Positions 16,767-25,125 of a stretch of 64,000 bases of DNA are shown piece by piece. Source of the stretch: Candidatus Tectimicrobiota bacterium (GTDB taxonomy: Bacteria > JACPUC01); NCBI GenBank assembly GCA_016192455.1, contig JACPUC010000008.1:186001-250000 (forward strand), given 5' to 3'. A program made the position numbers and the translations under genes. Position 1 is the first letter of the stretch. Every line of letters starts with the position of its first letter. Under the pieces are notes generated by a model. The model ran no database searches. It was not told the DNA's origin and was given only the letters and a program-made list of their open reading frames with translations.

Positions 16767-19246
16767 AGGTCCTTGCCGTCATCGATGGCTTCCTGCCGCC
16801 GTTCGTCGAGCGCACCGGCCTGCGCGTCCTCGCCGCGCTCTTCCGGCGGCTGGTGGCGCGGGGGTGTGACCTCCACGTGCTGACCACGATCCCCGCCCAC
16901 GTCGATCCCAACTGGCGGACGTGGGTGGATGATCAGTGGCACGCCGGCCTGCGCCTCCACCCGCGCCCCGAACCGTTCGGCAGCTTGCCGCGGCTCGCCT
17001 TCCTCGGGGCGCGCTTCCGCCTGGCGCCCGAGGTGGCGCGCCTGCAACGCGCCCACGGCTTTGACCTCATCCACGAGTACTCCTCCAGCCCCTGGCTGGC
17101 GAACCGCACCGCGCTCTACCGCTGCACGGGCGCCGCCACGCTCCACTCGCTCATCACCTGCAATGAGACCTGGCTCGGCGACCCGCGGGGCTGCCGGCTC
17201 TTCCCCGACCTCCTCCTCTGCGCCAGCCGGCGCGATTACGAGGCGCTGCGCCGAAGACGCCCCGAGCGCGTCGCCTACCTCCCTCTCGGCATCGAGGTGG
17301 CGGCCTTCAGCAGCGCCGAGCCCAGGAGATGCGCCGGCACCGGCAAGCCACCCGTCATCCTCTACCTCGGCCCCCTGGAGGAACGCAAGGGCATCGGCAC
17401 GCTGCTGCGGGCCGCCGTGCTGCTCCAGCGGCCGTACCCCGCGGCGCGGTTCGTCATCGCCACGCACGCCTGCAACGGCCGCGGCTACGCCTATGCCGCG
17501 GCGCGCCGCAAGCTCCTGGCGACGGCAGACGCCACGGGCATGCAGCTCGACCTGCGCGAGGGATACCTGGATGTGCCGCGCCTCCTCGCCGAGGCGGACA
17601 TCCTTGCGTATCCCCTCACCTCGCTGCACGGCACGCTCCACCAGCCCGCCACCCTCCTCGAGGCCATGGCGGCCGGAACGGCGGTGGTGGCGACGGCGCT
17701 CCCAGCCATCCAGGAGATCGTCACGGAGGGCGTCGACGGACTCCTCGCGCCACCCAACGACGCCGCCGCGCTCGCCGCGCGCCTCGCCACGCTGCTCGAG
17801 CACCCCAGTCTGCGCTGGATGCTGGCGGGGAACGCCGCCCGCCGCGCCGCCCAGTTCGATCTGGAGCCTTGCGCCGCGACCCTGCTGCGCCACTACGAGG
17901 CGATCCTCCAGAGCGCGCCACGGCGCCTCGCCCGGCCGGCGCCGCGCCAACCGCGGGAGCCGCTTCCCGCCGCCTGGTCTGACCTTCAGGGCGGCCCGGC
18001 GGCCCCTCCGGGTTCGCCCCGCCTGAGCCGCGGGGGAGGTCTGAGGCTGGTGTTCTTGACCGACATCACGCCCACGACCGGCTCCTGGATCGGACGCTAC
18101 GAGCCGCTGGCGCGCGAGCTGGTGAAGCTCGGCCACCAAGTCACGATCCTGGCGCCTCATCCGAGCTACGGGACGCTTCCTCCCGCCGAGCGCGTCTCCT
18201 GGCGCGACGGCGTCATCATCCGCTCCGTCGGCTCCTGTTTCTACCGCCAGACGGCGCGCGGCCGCCGCTACCGCTCCACCGCCACGATCCTGCGCCTGGC
18301 CGCCGGCACCCTGTGCCGCATGGTCGCGCAGGCCTGGAGCTCGCGCTACGACGCGCTCCTCGTCGCCAAGCCGCTGCCCCTGGCGAGCTGCGCCGCCCTC
18401 CTCCTGCGGCTGCTGCGGCGCCGCCCGGTCGTCGTCGATTGCGACGACTTCGAGCCGGCCACGAACAACCCCCAGGGGGCCGTGCAGCGCCGCGCCCTGC
18501 AACTCTCCGAGGCGCTGGCGCCGCGGCTTGCCCACCACGTGACGACGCACAGCGCCTTCCTCGCCCGCCGCCTGCTGGCCCGTGGGGTACGACTGCCGCG
18601 ACTCACCTACCTGCCGAACGGCATCGACGCGCGGCGCCTTGGCGAGGGATGGCCGCCGCGGCTCGATCTCGGGCGGCCCGTGCGCATCCTTTACTGCGGC
18701 GATCTCAACCTGGAGAGCGGCCACCACGTGGACCTCCTGCTGCAGGCCGCGGCGCAGGCGCGTCAACAGACCGCCTTCCCCTTCCAGATCGACATCGTCG
18801 GCGACGGCAGGGACGAGCACGTTTTGCGGCGCCTGGCGGCCCGCCTCGGCATCGATTCCCTGGTGGCATGGCACGGCCGCATCGATCCCTTCGCGGTGCG
18901 AGAGACGCTGGCGCGGGCGCAGATCGCCGTGGACCCCGTCAGCCTCACGCCCGGCAATCTCGGCCGCTGCCCGCTGAAGGTCCTCGAAGCGATGCACGCC
19001 GGCCTGCCGGTCATCACCAGCGCCGTCGGCGAGCGCCGCCGTCTCCTCCAGGACGCGGGCGTCTACGTCCCGGCCGGCGACGCCCCTGCCTTGGGCGAGG
19101 CCCTGCGGCTGCTCATCGAGGCGCCCGGCCTGCGCCACGAGGTGGGGCGCCGGGCGGCCGCCCTGGCGCTCCCATATCGCTGGAGCACCCTGGCGCGCCG
19201 GTTTGAGCACCTCCTCCAGGGGGTGATCCGAAAGGAGCGTTCCTGA
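16763..19246 (+). CDS. Tandem (double) family 4 glycosyltransferase
   Basis: The 827-residue product is two complete GT-B enzymes in one chain. Domain 1 (residues 1-395) has VILYLGPLEERKGIGTLLRAA and ATLLEAMAAGTAVVATALPAIQEIV. A Pro/Arg-rich linker (about 395-430) leads to domain 2, which begins LRLVFLTDITPTTGSWIGRYEPLARELVKLGHQVTILAP and ends with CPLKVLEAMHAGLPVITSAVGERRRLL. GT4 enzymes are usually about 370-400 residues, so this is a fusion that may add two successive sugars. The start overlaps the upstream stop and the stop overlaps the next start (TGATG), so three genes are translationally coupled. Confidence 0.9.
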   Translation: MKVLAVIDGFLPPFVERTGLRVLAALFRRLVARGCDLHVLTTIPAHVDPNWRTWVDDQWHAGLRLHPRPEPFGSLPRLAFLGARFRLAPEVARLQRAHGFDLIHEYSSSPWLANRTALYRCTGAATLHSLITCNETWLGDPRGCRLFPDLLLCASRRDYEALRRRRPERVAYLPLGIEVAAFSSAEPRRCAGTGKPPVILYLGPLEERKGIGTLLRAAVLLQRPYPAARFVIATHACNGRGYAYAAARRKLLATADATGMQLDLREGYLDVPRLLAEADILAYPLTSLHGTLHQPATLLEAMAAGTAVVATALPAIQEIVTEGVDGLLAPPNDAAALAARLATLLEHPSLRWMLAGNAARRAAQFDLEPCAATLLRHYEAILQSAPRRLARPAPRQPREPLPAAWSDLQGGPAAPPGSPRLSRGGGLRLVFLTDITPTTGSWIGRYEPLARELVKLGHQVTILAPHPSYGTLPPAERVSWRDGVIIRSVGSCFYRQTARGRRYRSTATILRLAAGTLCRMVAQAWSSRYDALLVAKPLPLASCAALLLRLLRRRPVVVDCDDFEPATNNPQGAVQRRALQLSEALAPRLAHHVTTHSAFLARRLLARGVRLPRLTYLPNGIDARRLGEGWPPRLDLGRPVRILYCGDLNLESGHHVDLLLQAAAQARQQTAFPFQIDIVGDGRDEHVLRRLAARLGIDSLVAWHGRIDPFAVRETLARAQIAVDPVSLTPGNLGRCPLKVLEAMHAGLPVITSAVGERRRLLQDAGVYVPAGDAPALGEALRLLIEAPGLRHEVGRRAAALALPYRWSTLARRFEHLLQGVIRKERS

Positions 19247-20697
19247 TGCACGTCGTCATCCTGAACCCGCCGAACGTCGACGAGCATACCTACATCGCCC
19301 GCAGCGCCGACCGCTGGCCGCACCGGGTGGCCAAGGGCAGGCTTTTCCGCAACACCCTCTTCCCGAAGTACCCGCTCTACCTCACCTACGCCGCCGCCCT
19401 CCTCGAGCAGCACGGCTTCGAGGTCAGCATCATCGACGCCGCCGAGCGCAACTACTCGCACGCCGAGACCGTCGAGCGCATTGCGCGCTTAAGCCCGCGG
19501 CTCGTCGTCACGGAGATCGCCGAGCCCTCCCGCCTCACCGATCTGCAGACCGTGGCCGCCCTGCGCGCGGCGACGGGAGCCCATCAAACGCTCATCGGGC
19601 CGCACGCCACGGCCTTCGCCATGCCCCTCGTGCAGGAGTCCGCGGCCATCGACAGCATCTGCCGGGGGGAGTACTACGAGACCCTCCTCGACCTGGCCTG
19701 CACGCTGGATCGGGCCGCCCCCCTGGCGGCGGTGCGCGGCCTCACCTACCGGCAGGACGGGCAGCCCCGCTCCACCCCTGACCGGCCGCTCCTGAAGGAG
19801 ATCGACAAGCTCCCCTGGCCGGCGCGGCACCTCCTCGATCCGCACCGCTACCTCATGGGGCACTACACGTACAAACCACAGCTCCTGATGATGACGAGCA
19901 TCGGCTGCCCGTACCAGTGCATCTTCTGCATTTGGCCGAAGGTCCTCTACGACAGCGGCAAAGTGCGCTACCGGCACGCCGACGACGTCGCCGCCGAGGT
20001 CGAGGAGGTGGTGCAGCGCTGGGGGGCGCGCGAAATTTACTTCGATGACGACTGTTTCAACCTCAGCGAGCGGCGCGTCCTCGAGGTGTGCGACGCCATC
20101 CTCCGCCGCGGCGTCATCGTCCCCTGGATCACCGAGATGCGCTGCGACCGCGTCAGCGAGCGCATGCTCGAGCGCATGCGCGCCGCCGGCTGCATCAAGA
20201 TCCTCTACGGCGTGGAGTCGGGGAACCAGGAAATCCTCGACAACGCCAAGAAGGGCATCACCCTCGAACAGGTGCGCAGGACCTTCAAGCTGACGCGCCA
20301 GGCGGGCATCAGAACCCACGCCACCTTCATGCTCGGCCTGCCCGGCGAGACGCCGCAGACCATCGAGGCGACGATCAGCTTCGCCAAGGAGCTGGAGCCC
20401 GACACCATCCAGTGCTCCATCGCCCTCCCCTACACCGGCACGGAGTTCTACGACCTGGCGCGCGCCAACGGCACGTTGAAGGTGGACTCCTGGCTCGACT
20501 TCGACGGCGAGCTCTGCGGCGCCGTGGAGTATGCGGGGTTGTCGAAGGAGTACATCCGCGGCTCCGTAAATCGCTTCTACCGCACCTTCTACCTGCGGCC
20601 CGGGCATCTCGGGCGGCGCATCCTGAGCATCCGCACCTGGAGCGACATCGAGCGTTTCTGGCACTTCGCCAAGGGCTACCTGCGGCGCTTCTCGTAA
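19246..20697 (+). CDS. B12-binding-domain radical SAM protein
   Basis: The 483-residue product has an N-terminal cobalamin-binding-like domain (residues 1-190; LTYAAALLEQHGFEVSIIDA, IGPHATAF). The radical SAM core has CPYQCIFC (Cys221, 225, 228), IYFDDDCF and YGVESGNQEIL. It is the third leaf of the same architecture in this locus. The ATG is preceded by AAGGAG and overlaps the stop of the double GT4 gene. Position in the operon implies action on the same glycan or its nucleotide-sugar precursor. It is clearly diverged from the two leftward paralogues. Confidence 0.88.
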   Translation: MHVVILNPPNVDEHTYIARSADRWPHRVAKGRLFRNTLFPKYPLYLTYAAALLEQHGFEVSIIDAAERNYSHAETVERIARLSPRLVVTEIAEPSRLTDLQTVAALRAATGAHQTLIGPHATAFAMPLVQESAAIDSICRGEYYETLLDLACTLDRAAPLAAVRGLTYRQDGQPRSTPDRPLLKEIDKLPWPARHLLDPHRYLMGHYTYKPQLLMMTSIGCPYQCIFCIWPKVLYDSGKVRYRHADDVAAEVEEVVQRWGAREIYFDDDCFNLSERRVLEVCDAILRRGVIVPWITEMRCDRVSERMLERMRAAGCIKILYGVESGNQEILDNAKKGITLEQVRRTFKLTRQAGIRTHATFMLGLPGETPQTIEATISFAKELEPDTIQCSIALPYTGTEFYDLARANGTLKVDSWLDFDGELCGAVEYAGLSKEYIRGSVNRFYRTFYLRPGHLGRRILSIRTWSDIERFWHFAKGYLRRFS

Positions 20698-20754
20698 CGT
20701 CGCGGCGAGGTGGGTCGCGGCGGCAGTTCGCAAGCGGGATTGGAGAGAAGGAGC

Positions 20755-21936
20755 ATGGCCCCGTCGCCGCCCTTCGTGTCGTTCGTCGTCCCGACGTACA
20801 ACGCCGCGCGGCTGCTGCCCCGCTGCCTGGCGAGCATCCGCAAGCAGCGCTACCCGCGGCAGCGGTACGAGATCATCGTCGCGGACGGCCTCTCCGAGGA
20901 CGGCACGGCGGAGGTGGCCCGCGCCTTCGGAGCCACCGTCGTCTGGAACCACCGCCGCGACGCGCAGATCGGCAAGGCGTGCGGCATTGCAGCGGCGCGC
21001 GGGGAGTTCATCGCCCTCCTCGACGCCGACAATGAGATCGTCCAGGAAGACTGGCTGCCGCGCCTGCTCGAACCCCTGCTCCGTCACCCCCACGTCATGG
21101 GGGTGGAGTCGGACCTTCTGGTGCCGCCCGGCGATTACTTCATGAACCGCTATTGCGCGCTGTTGCGTCTCGAGGACCCGGTGGCCCGCTGCCTCGGCCT
21201 GCTGCGCCGGCAGGTCTCCGTGACGTGGCATGCCTCGACCCTGGCCCCGCCGGCCACGCGGAACGGTTCTCCTGCCGCGCGCTACGCCCTGCTGACGGTC
21301 AAGCCGGGGCGCGCGCCGGTATTCGGGGCGAACGGTTTCCTCTGGCGCCGGGAGGTCCTGCTTCAGGCGCCCGGCGTCGCTGCGAGCTTCGACGAAGCCG
21401 ATGCGGCGAACGCCCTGCTGCTGGCGGGACACCGCACCGTGGCCCTGGTTCCGGGCGTGGGCATTTACCACCACCACATCCGCTCCGTCGGCCAGTTCTG
21501 GCGAAAACGGCTGCGTACCGGCAGCGAGTTCCTGGCGCGCCGCCGCCGCAAGGGAGGCGGGCCGGAGCGCCTGTGGACCAGTCGCGCCGCGCGCCCGCGG
21601 CAGCTCTACGCGGTCCTGCAGCCGTTGACGCTCGTGGCGCCGCTCCTCGAGTCGCTCGACGGCCTGCGCCGCACGCGCGATCCGGCCTGGCTGGCGCACC
21701 TGCCGGTCGCCCTCGGCTCGCTGGCGATCTATGGCTTCTGCCTCCTCTTCACGGCCTTTACCGGCAGGGACCCGCAGGGCGTGCTCCAGCGCCTGCAGGC
21801 AGGCGGCTGTGACCGCCCGCCGTCAGCGAGCGGCGCGCCGGCGTCAACGCCGCCGGAGCCGTCCAATGTTCCACGTGGAACAATTGCCGCAACCCACGGC
21901 CGCCATTGGGGTTCGGCCACGGAGCTCGTCTCATGA
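20755..21936 (+). CDS. Family 2 glycosyltransferase with C-terminal membrane segment
   Basis: The 393-residue product opens with VSFVVPTYNAARLLPRCLASI, then IIVADGLSEDGT and LLDADNEI (metal-binding). A hydrophobic segment, PVALGSLAIYGFCLLFTAF, lies near residue 330 and suggests membrane attachment. The ATG at 20755 follows GGAGAGAAGGAG. The last 45 residues are Pro/Ala-rich and unlike the family; their codons contain the parS-like palindrome at 21867-21882. The stop overlaps the next start (ATGA). It probably adds one sugar in the repeat unit. Confidence 0.88.
   Translation: MAPSPPFVSFVVPTYNAARLLPRCLASIRKQRYPRQRYEIIVADGLSEDGTAEVARAFGATVVWNHRRDAQIGKACGIAAARGEFIALLDADNEIVQEDWLPRLLEPLLRHPHVMGVESDLLVPPGDYFMNRYCALLRLEDPVARCLGLLRRQVSVTWHASTLAPPATRNGSPAARYALLTVKPGRAPVFGANGFLWRREVLLQAPGVAASFDEADAANALLLAGHRTVALVPGVGIYHHHIRSVGQFWRKRLRTGSEFLARRRRKGGGPERLWTSRAARPRQLYAVLQPLTLVAPLLESLDGLRRTRDPAWLAHLPVALGSLAIYGFCLLFTAFTGRDPQGVLQRLQAGGCDRPPSASGAPASTPPEPSNVPRGTIAATHGRHWGSATELVS
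21867..21882. other. parS-like centromere site
   Basis: TGTTCCACGTGGAACA is a perfect 16-base palindrome matching the conserved bacterial ParB-binding parS consensus (TGTTnCACGTGnAACA). It lies in frame within the variable C-terminal tail of the GT2 gene, where it encodes SNVPRGT. parS sites are usually near the chromosome origin and often lie inside genes. It is the only full match found in the window. Confidence 0.75.
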
Positions 21937-22598
21937 TTGTCGGCATCATGGGCAATGACGGCACCGGCAAGACGACACTCGTTGAGGAACTGGCGCGGTG
22001 TTGCGAGGAGGCCGGCATCTCCGTCGTCATCCGCCGAGGCTTCGACCACCCGCTGCTGGCGGCGCTGCTGCGGCGATGCCCCTCGCAGCGGCTCTCCGAG
22101 GGCCGCCGACGCTACCTCGATCCAGGGGCGCCGCGGAGGTTCTGGATGCGGCTCTGGCCGTTCGCCGTCTGCCTGGAGTGCCTCATCGTGACCTGTTGGG
22201 AACGCCTCACCGCCAGGGACCGCCTCATCCTCTATGATCGCACACCGTTCGACCACCTGGTGAGCTTCGAGCACCTCGGATGCAGCAGCGCGATGGTGCG
22301 CCGCCTCTTCCTGCGCCTGCCGCGGCCACACCTCCTCATCCTCCTGGAGGCGCCGCCGCGGCTCGCCTGCCGCCGCAAAGGAGAAAACCCACGCCTGCAC
22401 CTCCCCTACCACCGCGCCCAGCAGCAGCGCTACGCGGAACTTGCCGCGGCGCTGCGCCTGCGGCCCCTGCCGACGGATCGCGACCAGGCCGCCGTCACCC
22501 TCGACGCCTGGCGCCGGATTGCGGCGCGCTGGCCTGCAACGTTTGGTTTCCTCCCACGCCCCGCGGCGGGGAATCTCTCCGGGAGCGTCCTTCTGTGA
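21933..22598 (+). CDS. Thymidylate-kinase-like P-loop protein
   Basis: The 221-residue product begins MIVGIMGNDGTGKTTL, a Walker A loop (GNDGTGKTT) at residues 7-15. LILYDRTPFDHLVSF resembles the DRxxxD motif of dTMP kinases. Both features place it with thymidylate-kinase-like P-loop kinases, and such proteins recur in capsule and O-antigen loci. The ATG overlaps the GT2 stop and the stop overlaps the next GTG start. It may phosphorylate a nucleotide or sugar used in precursor supply; the housekeeping tmk role is less likely given the context and short lid. Confidence 0.75.
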   Translation: MIVGIMGNDGTGKTTLVEELARCCEEAGISVVIRRGFDHPLLAALLRRCPSQRLSEGRRRYLDPGAPRRFWMRLWPFAVCLECLIVTCWERLTARDRLILYDRTPFDHLVSFEHLGCSSAMVRRLFLRLPRPHLLILLEAPPRLACRRKGENPRLHLPYHRAQQQRYAELAAALRLRPLPTDRDQAAVTLDAWRRIAARWPATFGFLPRPAAGNLSGSVLL

Positions 22599-23806
22599 GC
22601 CACGCCCTACTCTCCCCGCCGAAGCAAGAGAACCCCAGCCATGCCGGCGCAGACACGACCAGCGGGGGCGCCGCCACCGGGCACGCCGCGCCGCTCTCCC
22701 CGACCGCGGCTCACTCCCGGCTGACGCTGCGCCAGCGGCTCGACAGGTGGCGGCGGTTCCTCAAGGTGGGGCTGCTCCAGGGAACGACGCTGGGCAAGCG
22801 CTGGCTGCGCCCGGAGCTGCTGAGCCTGACCGTGGAGCTCTGCCGCGCCTGCAACCTGCGCTGCACCTACTGCGCCATGCACGGCGAGGTCGCCGACCGA
22901 AATCGCATCCACCTCCCCTCGACCTACTTCCTCGATCCGGCGCTCCTGGAGACGATCCTGAAGGACCTCGATGCCGCCCGCACGAAGATCCCGCTCAACC
23001 TCAGCTACAGCGGCGAGGCGCTCCTGCACCCGCGTTTCGTGGAGATCATGAACCTGCTGGGGAGGCGCGGTCACGCGTCGATCTGCGGCTTCACCACGAA
23101 CGGCATGTTGCTCGACGAGGCGCGCAGCGCCGCCATCGTGCGCAACGGCATCGGCGAGGTCTGCATCAGCGTGGACGGCGACGGCGAGGGACATGAGCTG
23201 CGCCGACGGCGCTCCGCCTACTCGCGCATCATGGCGAACGTCCTGCGCCTCATCGAGCTGCGCGACGCGGCGGGGTCGTCGCGCCCGCGCGTCACCCTGA
23301 AGGCGGTCGCCGGCGGCTGCAGCAGCGCCGACTTCGAGGCATTCTTGCAAACCTATCTCCCCAAGGTGCAGCGCATCACGCTGATCCCCGAGATCCCCGT
23401 CCATCAGCAGGTGCGGCTCCCCTACCGCGGTCTTCCTTCCTGTTCCTTCCCGTTCACCTCCCTCACCGTTGCGTCGGACGGCGCGGTGGCTCTCTGCTGC
23501 TTCGACGTCGGCGGCATGGCGGTGCGCGATCTGCGCCTGAACGTCCGCGAGCGCGGCATCCTGGAGGTGTTCCACGGCCCCGAGATGACCGCCCTGCGGC
23601 GCGCCATGCTCGAACGCCGCGCCGACGCCCTGCCGCGGCTCTGCCGCGGCTGCACCGCCTACGACACCGTGGGCGCCTTCCGGCCGGGGCGGTACGCCCT
23701 CATCGAGCGCAGCTCCGAACGCACCGTCTACACCTCCGGCATGGCGACGACCTACCTGCCCGGACGGAGAGGGCTCTTCTCCACCTTGCTGGGGCGCTGG
23801 CGGTAG
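22595..23806 (+). CDS. Radical SAM/SPASM protein
   Basis: The 403-residue product has CNLRCTYC (Cys86, 90, 93) after LTVELCRA, then SYSGEALLHPRFVEIMNLL and a glycine-rich ISVDGDGEG strand. A C-terminal SPASM-type region carries ALCCFDVGG and LCRGC. The start is a GTG overlapping the kinase-like gene stop by 4 bases (GTGA). It is the last gene of the rightward operon. SPASM enzymes include peptide maturases and sugar dehydrogenases or epimerases, so a role in sugar modification is plausible. It is a different type from the three B12-domain paralogues. Confidence 0.88.
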   Translation: MSHALLSPPKQENPSHAGADTTSGGAATGHAAPLSPTAAHSRLTLRQRLDRWRRFLKVGLLQGTTLGKRWLRPELLSLTVELCRACNLRCTYCAMHGEVADRNRIHLPSTYFLDPALLETILKDLDAARTKIPLNLSYSGEALLHPRFVEIMNLLGRRGHASICGFTTNGMLLDEARSAAIVRNGIGEVCISVDGDGEGHELRRRRSAYSRIMANVLRLIELRDAAGSSRPRVTLKAVAGGCSSADFEAFLQTYLPKVQRITLIPEIPVHQQVRLPYRGLPSCSFPFTSLTVASDGAVALCCFDVGGMAVRDLRLNVRERGILEVFHGPEMTALRRAMLERRADALPRLCRGCTAYDTVGAFRPGRYALIERSSERTVYTSGMATTYLPGRRGLFSTLLGRWR

Positions 23807-23961
23807 GCCACACGGGAAAGAGCCCGGAACACCGCGGGGCTCGGCTTTCCGCGCCGGGAGATGTGTTCCCCAAGGCAAGAGATCGCGGCCCGGGGGAGGT
23901 GCGGCGCCGGGGCGTGCTGGCTGGCAAGGAATGCCGCGGGCGGGAAATCGTTACCGCTCGC

Positions 23962-24792
23962 TCAGGCCGCCGCCGGGCCGGCGTCGCTCGATTCAGGATG
24001 GCTCACGGGAGCGTGCGAGCCGCGGCGTTGAGCAAGCAAGGTGAGCTGCCGCGGCGGCAGGCGGCGCGCCGCAAGGGCATCGAACGCGCGCCACGTCCCG
24101 AAGGGCAGGAAGCTGAGAGCGTTCGATCCGAAGGCGAGGGCGCGATAGAGCCAGTAGCGTGCGGGCAGCTCAAGGAGCGTCAGGAAACGGTTGTTGGCGC
24201 AAGCGGCGACAACCTCCAGGCCGGCCTGCGCGAGCGTCTGCGTGAGGCTCTCCCAGGTGAACTTGTGGACGTGGAGCGGATTGAAGAAGCCGATGCGCCG
24301 CTCCCGGCAGTAGGGGTGGCGCGCCTCGTTCGTTGGGACCTGGACGACGAGGAGCCCGGCCGGCGCCAGCCAACCGCAGAGCTGCGAGATCATGCCCGCG
24401 GCATCGTCGAGGTGCTCGAGCACGTGGGCCATGATGATGAGGTCGAACCGGCCTTGCGGCCGCCGCACCTCGCCGAGCGACGCCGCCGCCTGGAAGGAGG
24501 CGACGCGGCGGCGCGACGCCATCGCCCCAGCATAGGCGCGCGCCGACTCGGCAACGTCCACGAGCGCGAGGTGCGCCCGTGGGAAGGTGAAGAGGAGCGT
24601 GGTAACACCAGCGCCGATCTCCAGGATATGCCGACCCTCCCACGCTCGTCGCTGCTGCGCCAGCAGGTGGCGGATCGTCGCCGTGTGCATGCGGCTGGCG
24701 AAGCTGAGCCGGGAGATGAGGGCGCGCCGCCGCCAGTAGGCGTCGAAGAAAACCCGATTCGATTCGCACACGGAATCCTGCAGGTTCCCCAA
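23962..24792 (-). CDS. Class I SAM-dependent methyltransferase
   Basis: The 276-residue product has ILEIGAGVTTLLF (SAM motif I, near residue 56), ALVDVAES, FDLIIMAHVLEHLDD and LAPAGLLVVQVPT, the Methyltransf_23 pattern. The start is uncertain. A TTG at 24792 has GGGGGA eight bases upstream; a GTG at 24771 is the alternative. It is convergent with the preceding operon and divergent from the GT-C gene. The likely acceptor is a glycan or lipid-linked sugar. Confidence 0.82.
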   Translation of the reverse strand: MGNLQDSVCESNRVFFDAYWRRRALISRLSFASRMHTATIRHLLAQQRRAWEGRHILEIGAGVTTLLFTFPRAHLALVDVAESARAYAGAMASRRRVASFQAAASLGEVRRPQGRFDLIIMAHVLEHLDDAAGMISQLCGWLAPAGLLVVQVPTNEARHPYCRERRIGFFNPLHVHKFTWESLTQTLAQAGLEVVAACANNRFLTLLELPARYWLYRALAFGSNALSFLPFGTWRAFDALAARRLPPRQLTLLAQRRGSHAPVSHPESSDAGPAAA

Positions 24793-25125
24793 CGGTCTGT
24801 TCCCCCGTATTCAACGATCGTGACGTTGCTCGCGTTGTGGAGAAGCAAGACCCATGCCCAGACGACCGCGCCCGAGGCGGTGCGCGCCGCGTGAGATGCG
24901 GGGCCGCCAGCCGCGCCGCCTCGAACGGTCGCCGGGGCGCCCTCAACCCCCGCGCGCTTCCATCCCGAGCCCTGCCCAAGCGACGCAGCAGACGCGCGCG
25001 TCTTGGCCGCTCATGGAACGAAGCTTGCACAGCGCAGAGGCGCGCCGCGTCGATGCCTGAAGGATTCCCCGCACGCTCGCGGCTGGCGCGCACACCCGTC
25101 CTTCTCTCACGCAGCGAGGCCGCGC

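Noticed and set aside
16724-19210. 828-codon open frame on the minus strand
   Set aside because: It is the antisense of the double GT4 gene in a GC-rich region. The product is Arg/Gly/Gln-rich with no motifs and no ribosome binding site.
19489-21699. 736-codon open frame on the minus strand
   Set aside because: Antisense of the radical SAM and GT2 genes; same low-complexity composition.
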